From Ulvibacter sp047614245 (GTDB lineage Bacteria; Bacteroidota; Bacteroidia; Flavobacteriales; Flavobacteriaceae): DNA of 12,588 nt. The stretch lies in NCBI GenBank assembly GCA_047614245.1, contig JBLHIC010000077.1, forward strand, positions 1-12,588, in the 5' to 3' direction. The position numbers and the translations under genes were made by a program. Position 1 is the first letter of the stretch. Each line of letters begins with the position of its first letter. Positions 1 through 7,581 of this stretch are shown here, in pieces. The notes under the pieces were generated by a model that saw only the letters and a program-made list of their open reading frames with translations, searched no databases and was not told the origin of the DNA.

Positions 1-3000
1 AAGAATGTAAACCACTCAAGTAGAAATTAACCCCAAAATAAGTCATCATAATTGATGCATATGCAGATATCGAAAGTACATTAAACAGCCATCTGCCTCT
101 TAATCCCGGTACAAGTCTGGCGTGTATTACAAAAGCATAGATCATAATACTTATAAGTGCCCAAGTTTCTTTTGGATCCCAACCCCAATAGCGTCCCCAA
201 CTCTCGTTAGCCCACTGCCCACCCAAGAAGTTTCCAATGGTAAGCATAACAAGTCCTACAGTCAGAGCCATTTCAGTAATTATAGTCAATTCCTTGATAT
301 TGATTTCCATTTTCTTGAAATTGCTCTTCGTGGTGAAAATGATTAAGAACAAAGAGGTAGCAGCTAGTATCATTCCCAAGGTAAAGGGGCCATAACTCCC
401 GACGATAACGGCAACGTGAATCATTAACCAATAACTATCTAATACCGGTTGCAGGTTGGCAATCGCAGGGTCCAGCCAATTCTCGTGCGCCACCCATAAA
501 ATTATCGCTGCTACAAAAGCTGTCGAAGCCACTGTGAGATCACTTCGTCGTCCGAAAGAAAGTCCGAAAAAAACCGTTGCCCAAGCAACATATATTACCG
601 ATTCGTAAGCGTCACTCCAAGGTGCGTGACCACTAATATACCAGCGAGCTATTAGTCCAAGGGTCATTGCAATAAAGAATGCCCAAATGACATATTTACA
701 TAGCTTCACTAGCCTATTTATTACTTTTCCTTCTTTAAATATTTGAAAAATGATAAAAGTGAACATTAAGAGACCAAACAAAGTAAAATACTTATAGAGC
801 CTATTAAAAATATCTACTTTGGTATAAATAATTTCTGTTTTTACTTTTCTATCTGAGGGCATGACGTCACCTCCATACTTATTCTGAAATTTCTTTATTC
901 CTAATAAAATTTCATCTGCTTCCGAATAATCGCCAGATGACCGTGCCGTGCGTAATACTTGAAAATAGACCGGAAGTATACTTCGTGTAATTACAGAATC
1001 GACCCCTTTAAAGTTGCCCTCTTGGAGTTCAGGGTAGGATAACCATTTATTATTTACATCATTCGCAATTGGAAATATTTTAAGTATAGTACCCGTTAAA
1101 GCTTGATTTAAAACGAAAAAGTTCTCGTGAGCTTTAACAAAATCCTTCTCGAATTGATTTGGATTAGACTTATTGGTAGCTTCTTCCAAATAGGGTTCTA
1201 ACTTATAATTCCCCCTCTCATCGAACAAATCTAAGAGCGCAATTCGCTTAGCTTTTTCTGTAACTCCTGCGATAGAGCGAAGACTATCGTTACCTCTCTT
1301 TAAAGCTATAATAGGAACTTTAGACCAAAGTCTTGGAAACTCGGTCATTGAGATAAAGACCTGATTAGCATCTAAACCTGCATACTCATTACTTCTACTA
1401 ACTTTCCGAAGTAATTCACTGGCAAAGGTATTAATAGGCTTCATTCGCCCATTATCCTGTATAATTAACTCTCCGAACTTAGCGGCGTGCTCTTTAGAGA
1501 CAGCATTGGCTAAAATCATTGAATCAACTTCTATTTCCACCATTTCGGTGTGTCCATGCTTCTCAGTCTCTTGAGAATATCCGGCTAAAGAAAACAGAAG
1601 TATTAGCACCGTAAGCCCCTTTTTCTTTCTCTTTTTAATCGAATTCAACATTTTCTCTAATTGGCCAAAACGTGAGCCTTTATCAAAGAGAATCAACATC
1701 AAACCAAGATACAATAGAAAATATCCAATATAGGTAATCCAGGTCCCCCAAAAATCGTGATTAACAGATAGAATCGTTCCCTTTTCATCAGGATCAAACC
1801 CAGATTGAAAAAAACGATAGCCTCCTTTATCTAGAACATTATTCATAAAGATCTCTTCATCTTTTAATCCGTCTTTAGGGTCGTTCACGGTCACATTACT
1901 TTTAAATGCCGAATATCCTTTTTCAGTACCTGGATATTTTTCAGCAATAAAATCATTCAACGTAATACTAAATGGCAACTCATATTGCTTGGAACCGTAA
2001 CTTAAATAGACCTTCAGTCCTCCTATATCTAAAGACTTTGGATCTGGGAAAGTTCCTTTACCACCAAGCAACTCAACGGTTTTCGTTTCTCCATTAGTAC
2101 TTACGTCTACGATTAAACCGTCCTGATTTGATTTTTCATCTTTAGTTGCTTTAACCAAGCCATAAGTTCCTTTTATAATCGGATCGGGCAGTACGAATGA
2201 CATCCCCGCTAATTGGTACAACGAACGAAGCATTAATGGTTGCAAACTATCACTTACAACGGTTCCCTTCATCTGATCGGCCATGCGCATAAACGTGCCC
2301 TCAAATGGAGATTCGATTGTATAACCGCTCTCTTCCGAATAATTAATATTGATAGCACCAGGAGTAGGTTTATTGACTGAAAATAATATATTATGGATGT
2401 TTACCACTTCACCTAACTTCATCCAGTGATCATGACGCTCACCATCACCCGCTTCAACTATTTTTAAGTAATCCTCTCCATCATCTGTGGGGATAAGACC
2501 TTCCTTGGCACCTTTTATAAAACCCTTGTAGGTAAAAGTTACTGGCTGCTCGTTGTAATCGGTCGAAATCTCAAAATCATTATTCAACCGATCAGAAAGT
2601 ATTAATTTTTTAGGAGTTACTGTTCGGCGTTGTGCCGCCCCATCCACCTGGTAATCTCCATCAATAAATACAGTGAAATATGTATTCTGTGAAAGGATTG
2701 TGTTTTCTGTAGCTCCTTCACGTATATGAATAACCCCCTCAAAACCAATATATCTAGTTACGAAAGCACCTACTAAAATTAAGATAAAAGACAGATGCAA
2801 AAGTAGCGTGGTCCATTTCTCTTTTTTATGCAATCGGTATCTGAAAATATTTCCAACAAAATTAATTACAAAGAGCAACATAATAGCTTCAAACCACCAA
2901 GCATTATATATCAAAGCAGTGGTATAAGCAGATGGGGCATTTTGATAACCAACATCAAGAAATGTTCCTACTGCCATAGCCACAGCGAAAACAAGAAATA

Positions 3001-3052
3001 AGGTAGCGGTTAATCGAGTTGAAAAAAGAACAGCGGCAATTTTCTTTTGCAT
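1..3052 (-). CDS. ccsBA: Fused CcsB/ResB-CcsA cytochrome c synthase, partial at the C-terminus
   Basis: This membrane protein exports haem and attaches it to CXXCH motifs of periplasmic c-type cytochromes (system II). The frame is open from ATG at 3052-3050 to the left edge, giving 1017 residues without a stop. The ResB/CcsB part is N-terminal, with membrane segments near residues 5-31, 48-70 and 80-100 and another near 434-457. The CcsA part starts near 751 and carries the GHAPWSDAYES stretch (about 810-820), the tryptophan-rich WWD motif at 947-965 (core WGRYWGWDPKET) and the C-terminal GLHS at the edge. By family knowledge four histidines bind haem; the best candidates are H86, H879, H977 and H1016. 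Residues 468-494 look like an internal signal peptide (basic stretch, hydrophobic run, then SQ), and about 250 residues of likely periplasmic sequence follow. Comparable flavobacterial fusions are a little over 1000 residues as I recall, so only a short tail should be missing. The neighbour upstream is a haemoglobin gene, also haem-related. Confidence 0.95.
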   Translation of the reverse strand, partial: MQKKIAAVLFSTRLTATLFLVFAVAMAVGTFLDVGYQNAPSAYTTALIYNAWWFEAIMLLFVINFVGNIFRYRLHKKEKWTTLLLHLSFILILVGAFVTRYIGFEGVIHIREGATENTILSQNTYFTVFIDGDYQVDGAAQRRTVTPKKLILSDRLNNDFEISTDYNEQPVTFTYKGFIKGAKEGLIPTDDGEDYLKIVEAGDGERHDHWMKLGEVVNIHNILFSVNKPTPGAININYSEESGYTIESPFEGTFMRMADQMKGTVVSDSLQPLMLRSLYQLAGMSFVLPDPIIKGTYGLVKATKDEKSNQDGLIVDVSTNGETKTVELLGGKGTFPDPKSLDIGGLKVYLSYGSKQYELPFSITLNDFIAEKYPGTEKGYSAFKSNVTVNDPKDGLKDEEIFMNNVLDKGGYRFFQSGFDPDEKGTILSVNHDFWGTWITYIGYFLLYLGLMLILFDKGSRFGQLEKMLNSIKKRKKKGLTVLILLFSLAGYSQETEKHGHTEMVEIEVDSMILANAVSKEHAAKFGELIIQDNGRMKPINTFASELLRKVSRSNEYAGLDANQVFISMTEFPRLWSKVPIIALKRGNDSLRSIAGVTEKAKRIALLDLFDERGNYKLEPYLEEATNKSNPNQFEKDFVKAHENFFVLNQALTGTILKIFPIANDVNNKWLSYPELQEGNFKGVDSVITRSILPVYFQVLRTARSSGDYSEADEILLGIKKFQNKYGGDVMPSDRKVKTEIIYTKVDIFNRLYKYFTLFGLLMFTFIIFQIFKEGKVINRLVKLCKYVIWAFFIAMTLGLIARWYISGHAPWSDAYESVIYVAWATVFFGLSFGRRSDLTVASTAFVAAIILWVAHENWLDPAIANLQPVLDSYWLMIHVAVIVGSYGPFTLGMILAATSLFLIIFTTKSNFKKMEINIKELTIITEMALTVGLVMLTIGNFLGGQWANESWGRYWGWDPKETWALISIMIYAFVIHARLVPGLRGRWLFNVLSISAYASIMMTYFGVNFYLSGLHS

Positions 3053-3070
3053 TAGAGCGAATTTTGAGTA

Positions 3071-3078
3071 CAAATTTA
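3071..3078 (-). promoter_or_regulatory. Possible -7 box (TAAATTTG) for ccsBA
   Basis: Read on the minus strand, TAAATTTG matches the Bacteroidota -7 consensus TAnnTTTG exactly and lies 18 bases before the ccsBA ATG, which would give a short leader. I found no TTG at the expected -33 distance, so the site is only moderately supported. Read-through from the haemoglobin gene 81 bases upstream is an alternative. Confidence 0.4.
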
Positions 3079-3133
3079 GGTAATTAAGACCATTTTTACT
3101 ATTTAAATCTGTTAAGTAAAGCAGGAATTATGC

Positions 3134-3519
3134 CTAATTATTATTTCTGGCTTGAAAGATTTTTATATGCATATAAGTACCCATATTTTTCGCCCTATTT
3201 TTCGCAATTTGTGCAGTTTCACCCTTAAAGAGTTCATCTATCGTTTGAAACCACAAATTTAACCAAACACCAAAATGAAGCCGTTAATATTACCTCCAGC
3301 CAGTTTGTCTACTTCTGCTTGCTTCTGAAATAGATCTCCTGAGTATTTTTTTTCGAAAAATAAATTCGATTGCCAAAAATCAGTCAAATGCTCAAAGTGA
3401 CTTTCCCAATCCTCAATTACCATATTAAAAATTGGCCCCAACAATTCATCTAATCTAACTTTACTATAGAACGTTTTGACCAAAAGTAAAATATCCTCTC
3501 TGGATGAAATATGATGCAT
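3134..3519 (-). pseudogene. Group III truncated haemoglobin, frameshifted and lacking the proximal His
   Basis: The family is a small haem protein of the 2-on-2 globin fold, linked to O2 or NO chemistry. From ATG at 3519 the first frame gives a typical N-terminal half (SREDILLLVKTFYSKVR, LLGPIF, a conserved FW at residues 48-49). It then stops at 3261-3259 after 86 residues with an unrelated end. The rest of the family sequence is present in another frame from about 3277 (HFGVWLNLWFQTIDELFKGE, then RAKNM and HIKIFQAR) to TAG at 3136-3134. One missing base between about 3285 and 3277 explains this; restoring it gives 128 residues, the usual length. In addition, residue 67 (CAA at 3321-3319) is Gln where the family has the proximal haem-ligand His (pattern G-x-x-x-x-x-H-x-x-V-D-K). 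Two lesions suggest a pseudogene. A sequencing error could explain the frameshift but not easily both. Confidence 0.85.
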
Positions 3520-3541
3520 TTTTCCACTTTCTTTGTGAAAT

Positions 3542-3594
3542 TAAAGTTATACCAAAGTTTGGGTTTAATTTCAATAAAAAAGTTTTTACCTTCG
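3542..3594. promoter_or_regulatory. Divergent promoter region with a CCAAAGTTTGG palindrome
   Basis: This gap separates the minus-strand haemoglobin from the plus-strand DUF2520 gene. On the minus strand TTG (3574-3572) and TAACTTTA (3549-3542) are 22 bases apart, close to the Bacteroidota TTG/TAnnTTTG pattern. On the plus strand TACCTTCG (3587-3594) is a one-mismatch -7 box only four bases before the ATG at 3599, which would give an almost leaderless transcript; its TTTG (3558-3561) is 25 bases upstream, longer than usual. A perfect 11-base palindrome, CCAAAGTTTGG (3552-3562), lies between the two boxes and could be an operator. All of this rests on short motifs. Confidence 0.28.
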
Positions 3595-3598
3595 CTCT

Positions 3599-4357
3599 AT
3601 GACTACTATAGTATTGTTGGGATTTGGAAATGTTGGTTTTCATCTAATTAACGAGTTAAATAAGGTTAATAAGAACACCGTAATTCAGATATATAATAGA
3701 AACAATATATCACTGAATTCAGAATTAAATCACATTCCATTTACCACGGATTTATCGAAAATTAAAGATGCTGATCTTTATATTATTGCAATTCCCGATG
3801 ATTCGATTACTGCGTTTTCGGAGACCCTTTCATTAAAAAACAAATTAGTAGTTCACACCTCAGGTAGTGTTTCCTTGGATGCGCTTTCAGAAAAAAACAG
3901 AAAAGGAGTTTTTTATCCGCTCCAAACATTTTCGAAAAACAGGGAAGTCAATTTCAATAATATACCAATTTGTGTTGAGGCGACAGAAGCTGAAGATTTA
4001 AAGCTCTTGATGAACTTAGGAAAAAGCCTTTCTGAGAAAGTAGTTGAAGTAAATTCTGAAGAACGAACCAAATTACATTTAGCAGCTGTTTTTGTAAATA
4101 ATTTTGTAAATCATTTATATGCAATCGGCGATGACATACTTAGCGACAACGAGCTACCATTCGATCTACTGCATCCGCTTATTGAAGAAACGGCAAGTAA
4201 AATAAAAACCTTAGCCCCGTCACAAGTGCAAACTGGTCCAGCTAGCAGAGGTGACCAAAAAACGATTGAAAAACACTTACATTTGCTAAAAGAAGGTCCT
4301 ATAAGTGTCCTTTATCAGCAGTTAACCGAATCAATAACGAAAAAACACCAAGCTTGA
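3599..4357 (+). CDS. Rossmann-like and DUF2520 domain protein
   Basis: This is a 252-residue cytoplasmic protein of a widespread family with no settled function, related in fold to ProC and F420-dependent NADP oxidoreductases. The N-terminal half is a dinucleotide-binding Rossmann domain: the GxGxxG loop GFGNVG at residues 8-13 follows strand one, and the IQIYNRN end of strand two is where an NADP phosphate would be read. The C-terminal half (about 128-245) matches DUF2520, with the helical signature VFVNNFVNHLYAIG, then LHPLIEET and the GPASRGD turn. Length is normal for the family. The start follows a possible -7 box by four bases. It heads a run of five plus-strand genes and is separated from kdsC by 50 bases. 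An oxidoreductase role is inferred from the fold only; no substrate can be named. Confidence 0.9.
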   Translation: MTTIVLLGFGNVGFHLINELNKVNKNTVIQIYNRNNISLNSELNHIPFTTDLSKIKDADLYIIAIPDDSITAFSETLSLKNKLVVHTSGSVSLDALSEKNRKGVFYPLQTFSKNREVNFNNIPICVEATEAEDLKLLMNLGKSLSEKVVEVNSEERTKLHLAAVFVNNFVNHLYAIGDDILSDNELPFDLLHPLIEETASKIKTLAPSQVQTGPASRGDQKTIEKHLHLLKEGPISVLYQQLTESITKKHQA

Positions 4358-4407
4358 TTCCTAAAATTGTCTAGATATATTTTAAATTCCTCCAACTAAT
4401 AAGCCAC

Positions 4408-4941
4408 ATGGAAACTAACTATAAAGAACACTTAAATTATATAACCACCTTTGTATTTGATATAGACGGTGTATTAACAGACGGAACCATTTTAGTAACT
4501 ACCGCTGGTGAAATGTTACGTACAATGAATATTAAGGATGGTTTTGCGCTTAAAACCGCTGTAGATAAAGGTTATAATGTTTGTGTGATCTCAGGGGGGA
4601 GTAATGAAGGCGTCAGGTTACGCTTAGAGGGATTAGGGATAAAAGATATTCATCTTGGTACTCACCATAAAACCAAAACGCTGAATGATTATCTTGGATC
4701 AAAAAACCTTAACCACAAAAATGTATTATATATGGGAGATGACATCCCAGATCTATTAGTCATGAAAGAGATAGGTTTGCCTTGTTGCCCTCAGGATGCC
4801 GTTCCAGAAATCAAAGCGGTCTCAAAATATGTTTCTCATAAAAAAGGTGGAAAAGGCTGCGTAAGAGATGTTATCGAGCAAGTGCTAAAAGTACAGGGGA
4901 AATGGATGGCAAATGATGAATCCAGCGCGACTTATGATTAA
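4408..4941 (+). CDS. kdsC: 3-deoxy-D-manno-octulosonate 8-phosphate phosphatase (KdsC-type HAD)
   Basis: KdsC hydrolyses Kdo-8-phosphate to Kdo in the cytoplasm, a step in making the lipopolysaccharide inner core. The 177-residue protein has all HAD motifs: FDIDGVLTDG with nucleophile D18 and acid/base D20, the ISGGS loop with S62, a lysine in HKTK (K88 or K90), and MGDDIPD with metal-binding D111, D112 and D115. The DGVLTDG form and the absence of a cap domain are typical of the KdsC subgroup. The acidic tail (about 168-177) follows a GKGCVRDVIE segment that closes the active site in homologues. A related sugar-phosphate phosphatase is the main alternative; the other kds genes are not in the window. 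It sits second in the gene run, 54 bases before the prenyltransferase. Confidence 0.9.
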   Translation: METNYKEHLNYITTFVFDIDGVLTDGTILVTTAGEMLRTMNIKDGFALKTAVDKGYNVCVISGGSNEGVRLRLEGLGIKDIHLGTHHKTKTLNDYLGSKNLNHKNVLYMGDDIPDLLVMKEIGLPCCPQDAVPEIKAVSKYVSHKKGGKGCVRDVIEQVLKVQGKWMANDESSATYD

Positions 4942-4995
4942 TCTGTTTCAAAACTGAATAAATAGGCTTTAAAAACCTCAAACAACACTTAAACA

Positions 4996-5907
4996 TTGAA
5001 CTATTTAAACCTTGTCCGCTATAAAAATCTTATTTTTATTGGATTAATGCAGGTATTTATCAAATATGGTTTTTTCAATTCCATAGGTATCGATGTTACG
5101 CTTAATGATTTTCAATTAGCTTTATTAGTGCTCGCTACCGTGTCGATTGCCGCAGCAGGAAATATTATTAACGATATCTATGACGTTGATGCAGACATAA
5201 TTAATAAGCCTGATAAATTAATTGTAGGTAAAAAGGTTTCCGAAAAAAATGCCTACCGAATATTTTTCACTCTTAACGTTCTCGGTGTTTTTAGCGGATT
5301 TTTACTGTCAAACTCGATTGGAAAGCCAGGGTTTGCTGCTCTATTCATTATTATCTCTGCCCTACTCTATTTATATGCCTCTATGCTAAAAGGGATCTTA
5401 TTGGTTGGAAATATTTTAATATCTGCATTAATTGCATTTAGCATTTTAATAGTTGGAGTTTTTGATGTTCTACCAGCAATTGATGCGGCTAATTTTGATG
5501 GCCAAGTAGTTGCAATGAAAGTGATAACGCACTATGCCTGTTTCGCTTTTTTCGTAAACCTAATCCGTGAAATTGTAAAAGACATCGAAGATATTAATGG
5601 TGATAAAAATGGTGGTCTTAATACATTGCCAATAGCAATAGGGAGAAGCAGAGCTACCACTGTGGTTTTTGTACTAGGAATACTGGCAGTTGTTGCGGTA
5701 ATATTTTATATGTATCTGTTCCTATATGCCTCACAACTTCTTGTAACCTATTTTCTGCTTTTAGTTGTTGCTCCTTTGTTTTATTATTGTGTTAAAGCTT
5801 ATAATGCCGAGATAAGAAAAGACCTGTCTCATCTTTCTCTATTACTAAAAGTGATTATGTTCTTCGGAATGTGTTCGCTGCCAATATATTATTTAGTCCT
5901 AATATAA
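4996..5907 (+). CDS. UbiA-family prenyltransferase (GGGP geranylgeranyltransferase-like), TTG start
   Basis: An integral membrane enzyme expected to transfer an isoprenoid chain from its diphosphate to an acceptor. The 303-residue protein is strongly hydrophobic with about eight or nine membrane spans. It has both aspartate-rich Mg-diphosphate motifs: N59-D60-x-x-D63-x-D65-x-D67 and KDIEDINGDKNG with D196, D199 and D203, followed by GLNTLPIAIGR. Flavobacterial homologues are usually named geranylgeranylglycerol-phosphate geranylgeranyltransferase, but that substrate is unproven in this group. Heme O or menaquinone prenylation is less likely from the second motif and context. The start is TTG at 4996: a stop (TAA 4990-4992) lies two codons upstream, and the next in-frame ATG (5047) would remove the conserved NLVRYKNL opening. 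It is followed after 17 bases by maf. Confidence 0.88.
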   Translation: MNYLNLVRYKNLIFIGLMQVFIKYGFFNSIGIDVTLNDFQLALLVLATVSIAAAGNIINDIYDVDADIINKPDKLIVGKKVSEKNAYRIFFTLNVLGVFSGFLLSNSIGKPGFAALFIIISALLYLYASMLKGILLVGNILISALIAFSILIVGVFDVLPAIDAANFDGQVVAMKVITHYACFAFFVNLIREIVKDIEDINGDKNGGLNTLPIAIGRSRATTVVFVLGILAVVAVIFYMYLFLYASQLLVTYFLLLVVAPLFYYCVKAYNAEIRKDLSHLSLLLKVIMFFGMCSLPIYYLVLI

Positions 5908-5924
5908 AATTCTCTTTCTAAAAA

Positions 5925-6521
5925 ATGCTAAACGAAAAACTTAAAAATTACAATATAACATTGGCTTCAGGATCTCCTCGAAGGCAAGAGTTTTTTCGAC
6001 TCTTGGATTTAGATTTTACAATTGATGTTCGCGAGGTCGATGAAGTCTACTCGGCTCAAACCCTGAAGAAATCTGCAATAACCGATTATCTCGCGCAATT
6101 AAAAGCATCAGTATTTGAAGATCTTTCAGAAAACGATATTCTCATTACCAGCGATACTATAGTCTGGAAAGATGGAGCAGCTATTGGTAAACCTTTCAAC
6201 AAAGAAGATGCAAAATCCATGCTCAAAAACCTAAGCGGAGGAACTCATGAGGTGTACACTTCAGTTTGTTTTACCAGCAAGTACTTTCAGAAAACAATAA
6301 ACGATTCAACTAAAGTCTGGTTTAAAACATTGACTGAAGAGGAGATTGAGTATTATTTGACCAACTATCAACCTTATGACAAGGCGGGAAGTTATGGAAT
6401 ACAAGATTGGATTGGCTATATAGGAATTGATCGCATTGAAGGCTGCTTTTTTAATGTAATGGGACTTCCCACCAGACTTGTTTATAAAACGTTAACAGAT
6501 ATTGCCGCTCGGCCTTTTTAG
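5925..6521 (+). CDS. maf: Maf nucleotide pyrophosphatase, YhdE-like (dTTP/UTP type)
   Basis: Maf enzymes hydrolyse non-canonical or excess nucleoside triphosphates to monophosphate and pyrophosphate in the cytoplasm. The 198-residue protein has the phosphate-binding opening LASGSPRRQ (residues 13-21), the acidic ITSDTIV with D77 as likely catalytic base, IGKPFNKEDA, the LSGGTHEVYT segment, and YDKAGSYGIQDW. The KAG-x-YGIQ form with Q160 resembles the YhdE subgroup (dTTP, UTP and related pyrimidines) rather than YceF (7-methyl-GTP), so I infer pyrimidine preference. Length is normal. It starts 17 bases after the prenyltransferase and is followed after 27 bases by a lipoprotein gene, so the three are very likely co-transcribed. 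Confidence 0.93.
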   Translation: MLNEKLKNYNITLASGSPRRQEFFRLLDLDFTIDVREVDEVYSAQTLKKSAITDYLAQLKASVFEDLSENDILITSDTIVWKDGAAIGKPFNKEDAKSMLKNLSGGTHEVYTSVCFTSKYFQKTINDSTKVWFKTLTEEEIEYYLTNYQPYDKAGSYGIQDWIGYIGIDRIEGCFFNVMGLPTRLVYKTLTDIAARPF

Positions 6522-6548
6522 ATTAATTTTACATCAAACTCGTTTTAA

Positions 6549-7493
6549 ATGATGTATTCTAAACTTATCTCTATCTCATTATTTTGTGCAACACTACTTT
6601 TTATGGGTTGCAAAGAAACACCTAAGAGGAATTTAGCGCTACTTACCACATCCACAGAAGTTGAATCACAAATCGTAAAAACTAGAGAGCTAAGTGAGGC
6701 GTTTAAAGATTATTGGTATGCTGGCAAAGCGGAAATTACCTCTTATGAATTAAAACAAGCGCGATACGGCGAGCTAAGAGAAGGAACCGCGGTCACGATT
6801 TTTGTAACTGAAGATTTCCTTCCTGAAGTCCAGGTAAAAGCAAATAATCAGTCAAAAGACAATATCCCAGTCTTAAAGCTTAATAGCACCAAGAACTTTT
6901 TAACTGGAGTATATCCTTATTCGATAATGACAAGTACTTTCAACCCTATTAATTCTAAAGAACACGCTTTGAAGGTGAGTAATTCGGTTCAAGAATGGTG
7001 CGGTCATGTCTACGCTCAATTGAATAACAGAAATAAATTTGAAATCACCGCACATTCATATTTTGAGGGAGAAGCAGATCAAAACATGAAACTTCCTAAA
7101 ACCTGGCTTGAGAACGAACTTTGGAATCTTATTAGAATAAACCCAAATGAGCTTCCAACCGGAGAGGCAGAGGTCATACCATCTTTCGATTATTTGAGAT
7201 TAGGTCATAAAGATTTGAAAGCATATCGAGCGGTATTGAATTTAGAACAAAATGAGTCGATGCAAGTTTACACTATTCAGTATCCGGATCTCGAGCGGAA
7301 CCTGATTATATATTTTGAAAATAAATTTCCATTTTCAATAGAAAAGTGGGAAGAGACCTATGTTAGCGGATTTGGACAAGGAGCCAAAACCTTGACTACC
7401 ACTGCTACTAAAATAAAACGAATAAAAACAGCATATTGGTCACAAAATAAAAATTCTGACATTGCTTTACGTGATACACTTGGATTGGATTAA
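6549..7493 (+). CDS. Lipoprotein of unknown function, conserved in Flavobacteriaceae
   Basis: A 314-residue predicted lipoprotein. The N-terminus is a short type II signal peptide: K5, a hydrophobic run, then FMGC with C21 as the lipidated residue. The mature protein is mostly soluble and probably beta-rich, with conserved-looking segments EAFKDYWYAGKAEI (about 50-63), IFVTEDFLPE, GVYPYSIMTSTF and EWCGHVYAQL, which holds the only other clear cysteine of the mature part. I recognise it as a family kept next to maf in this bacterial family, where public records sometimes call it 'septum formation inhibitor Maf'. It has no Maf motifs (no SGSPRR, no acidic loop, no KAG), so that name is not supported. 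The gene could start at either of two adjacent ATG codons. It lies 27 bases after maf and 88 bases before the next gene, which has its own likely promoter. The function is unknown. Confidence 0.9.
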   Translation: MMYSKLISISLFCATLLFMGCKETPKRNLALLTTSTEVESQIVKTRELSEAFKDYWYAGKAEITSYELKQARYGELREGTAVTIFVTEDFLPEVQVKANNQSKDNIPVLKLNSTKNFLTGVYPYSIMTSTFNPINSKEHALKVSNSVQEWCGHVYAQLNNRNKFEITAHSYFEGEADQNMKLPKTWLENELWNLIRINPNELPTGEAEVIPSFDYLRLGHKDLKAYRAVLNLEQNESMQVYTIQYPDLERNLIIYFENKFPFSIEKWEETYVSGFGQGAKTLTTTATKIKRIKTAYWSQNKNSDIALRDTLGLD

Positions 7494-7544
7494 TAGAAAT
7501 GTTAAACATCGCATAATAGATTTTAAGTTATTTTCAAATTAAGG

Positions 7545-7552
7545 TATCTTTG
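7545..7552 (+). promoter_or_regulatory. Likely -7 box (TATCTTTG) for the deacetylase unit
   Basis: TATCTTTG matches the Bacteroidota -7 consensus TAnnTTTG and lies 29 bases before the ATG at 7582, in the only sizeable gap between the lipoprotein gene and the deacetylase gene. No clear TTG is seen about 19 bases upstream. It suggests that the PIG-L, small protein and symporter genes are transcribed separately from the preceding run. Confidence 0.45.
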
Positions 7553-7581
7553 GGTCATCGCGAAAACTCTAACTCAAGTTC

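Noticed and set aside
122..346. Plus-strand ORF of 74 codons
   Set aside because: It lies opposite the conserved CcsA WWD region; its translation has no family features and reflects the antisense of a real gene.
3259..3290. Programmed ribosomal frameshifting in the haemoglobin gene
   Set aside because: No slippery heptamer or downstream stem was seen at the junction, and the proximal histidine is lost as well, so gene decay or error is simpler.
3259..3519. Reading the haemoglobin as an intact 86-residue protein
   Set aside because: The last residues (GFILVFG) are out of the family frame, while the missing C-terminal half follows directly in another frame.
4376..4390. TATATTTT as a promoter -7 box before kdsC
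   Set aside because: It lacks the final G of TAnnTTTG and has no well-spaced TTG; AT-rich gaps give such matches by chance.
4963..4978. Imperfect palindrome AGG-TTT-AAA-CCT before the prenyltransferase
   Set aside because: It is short, interrupted by a mismatch and composed of common AT runs, so it is not distinguishable from chance.
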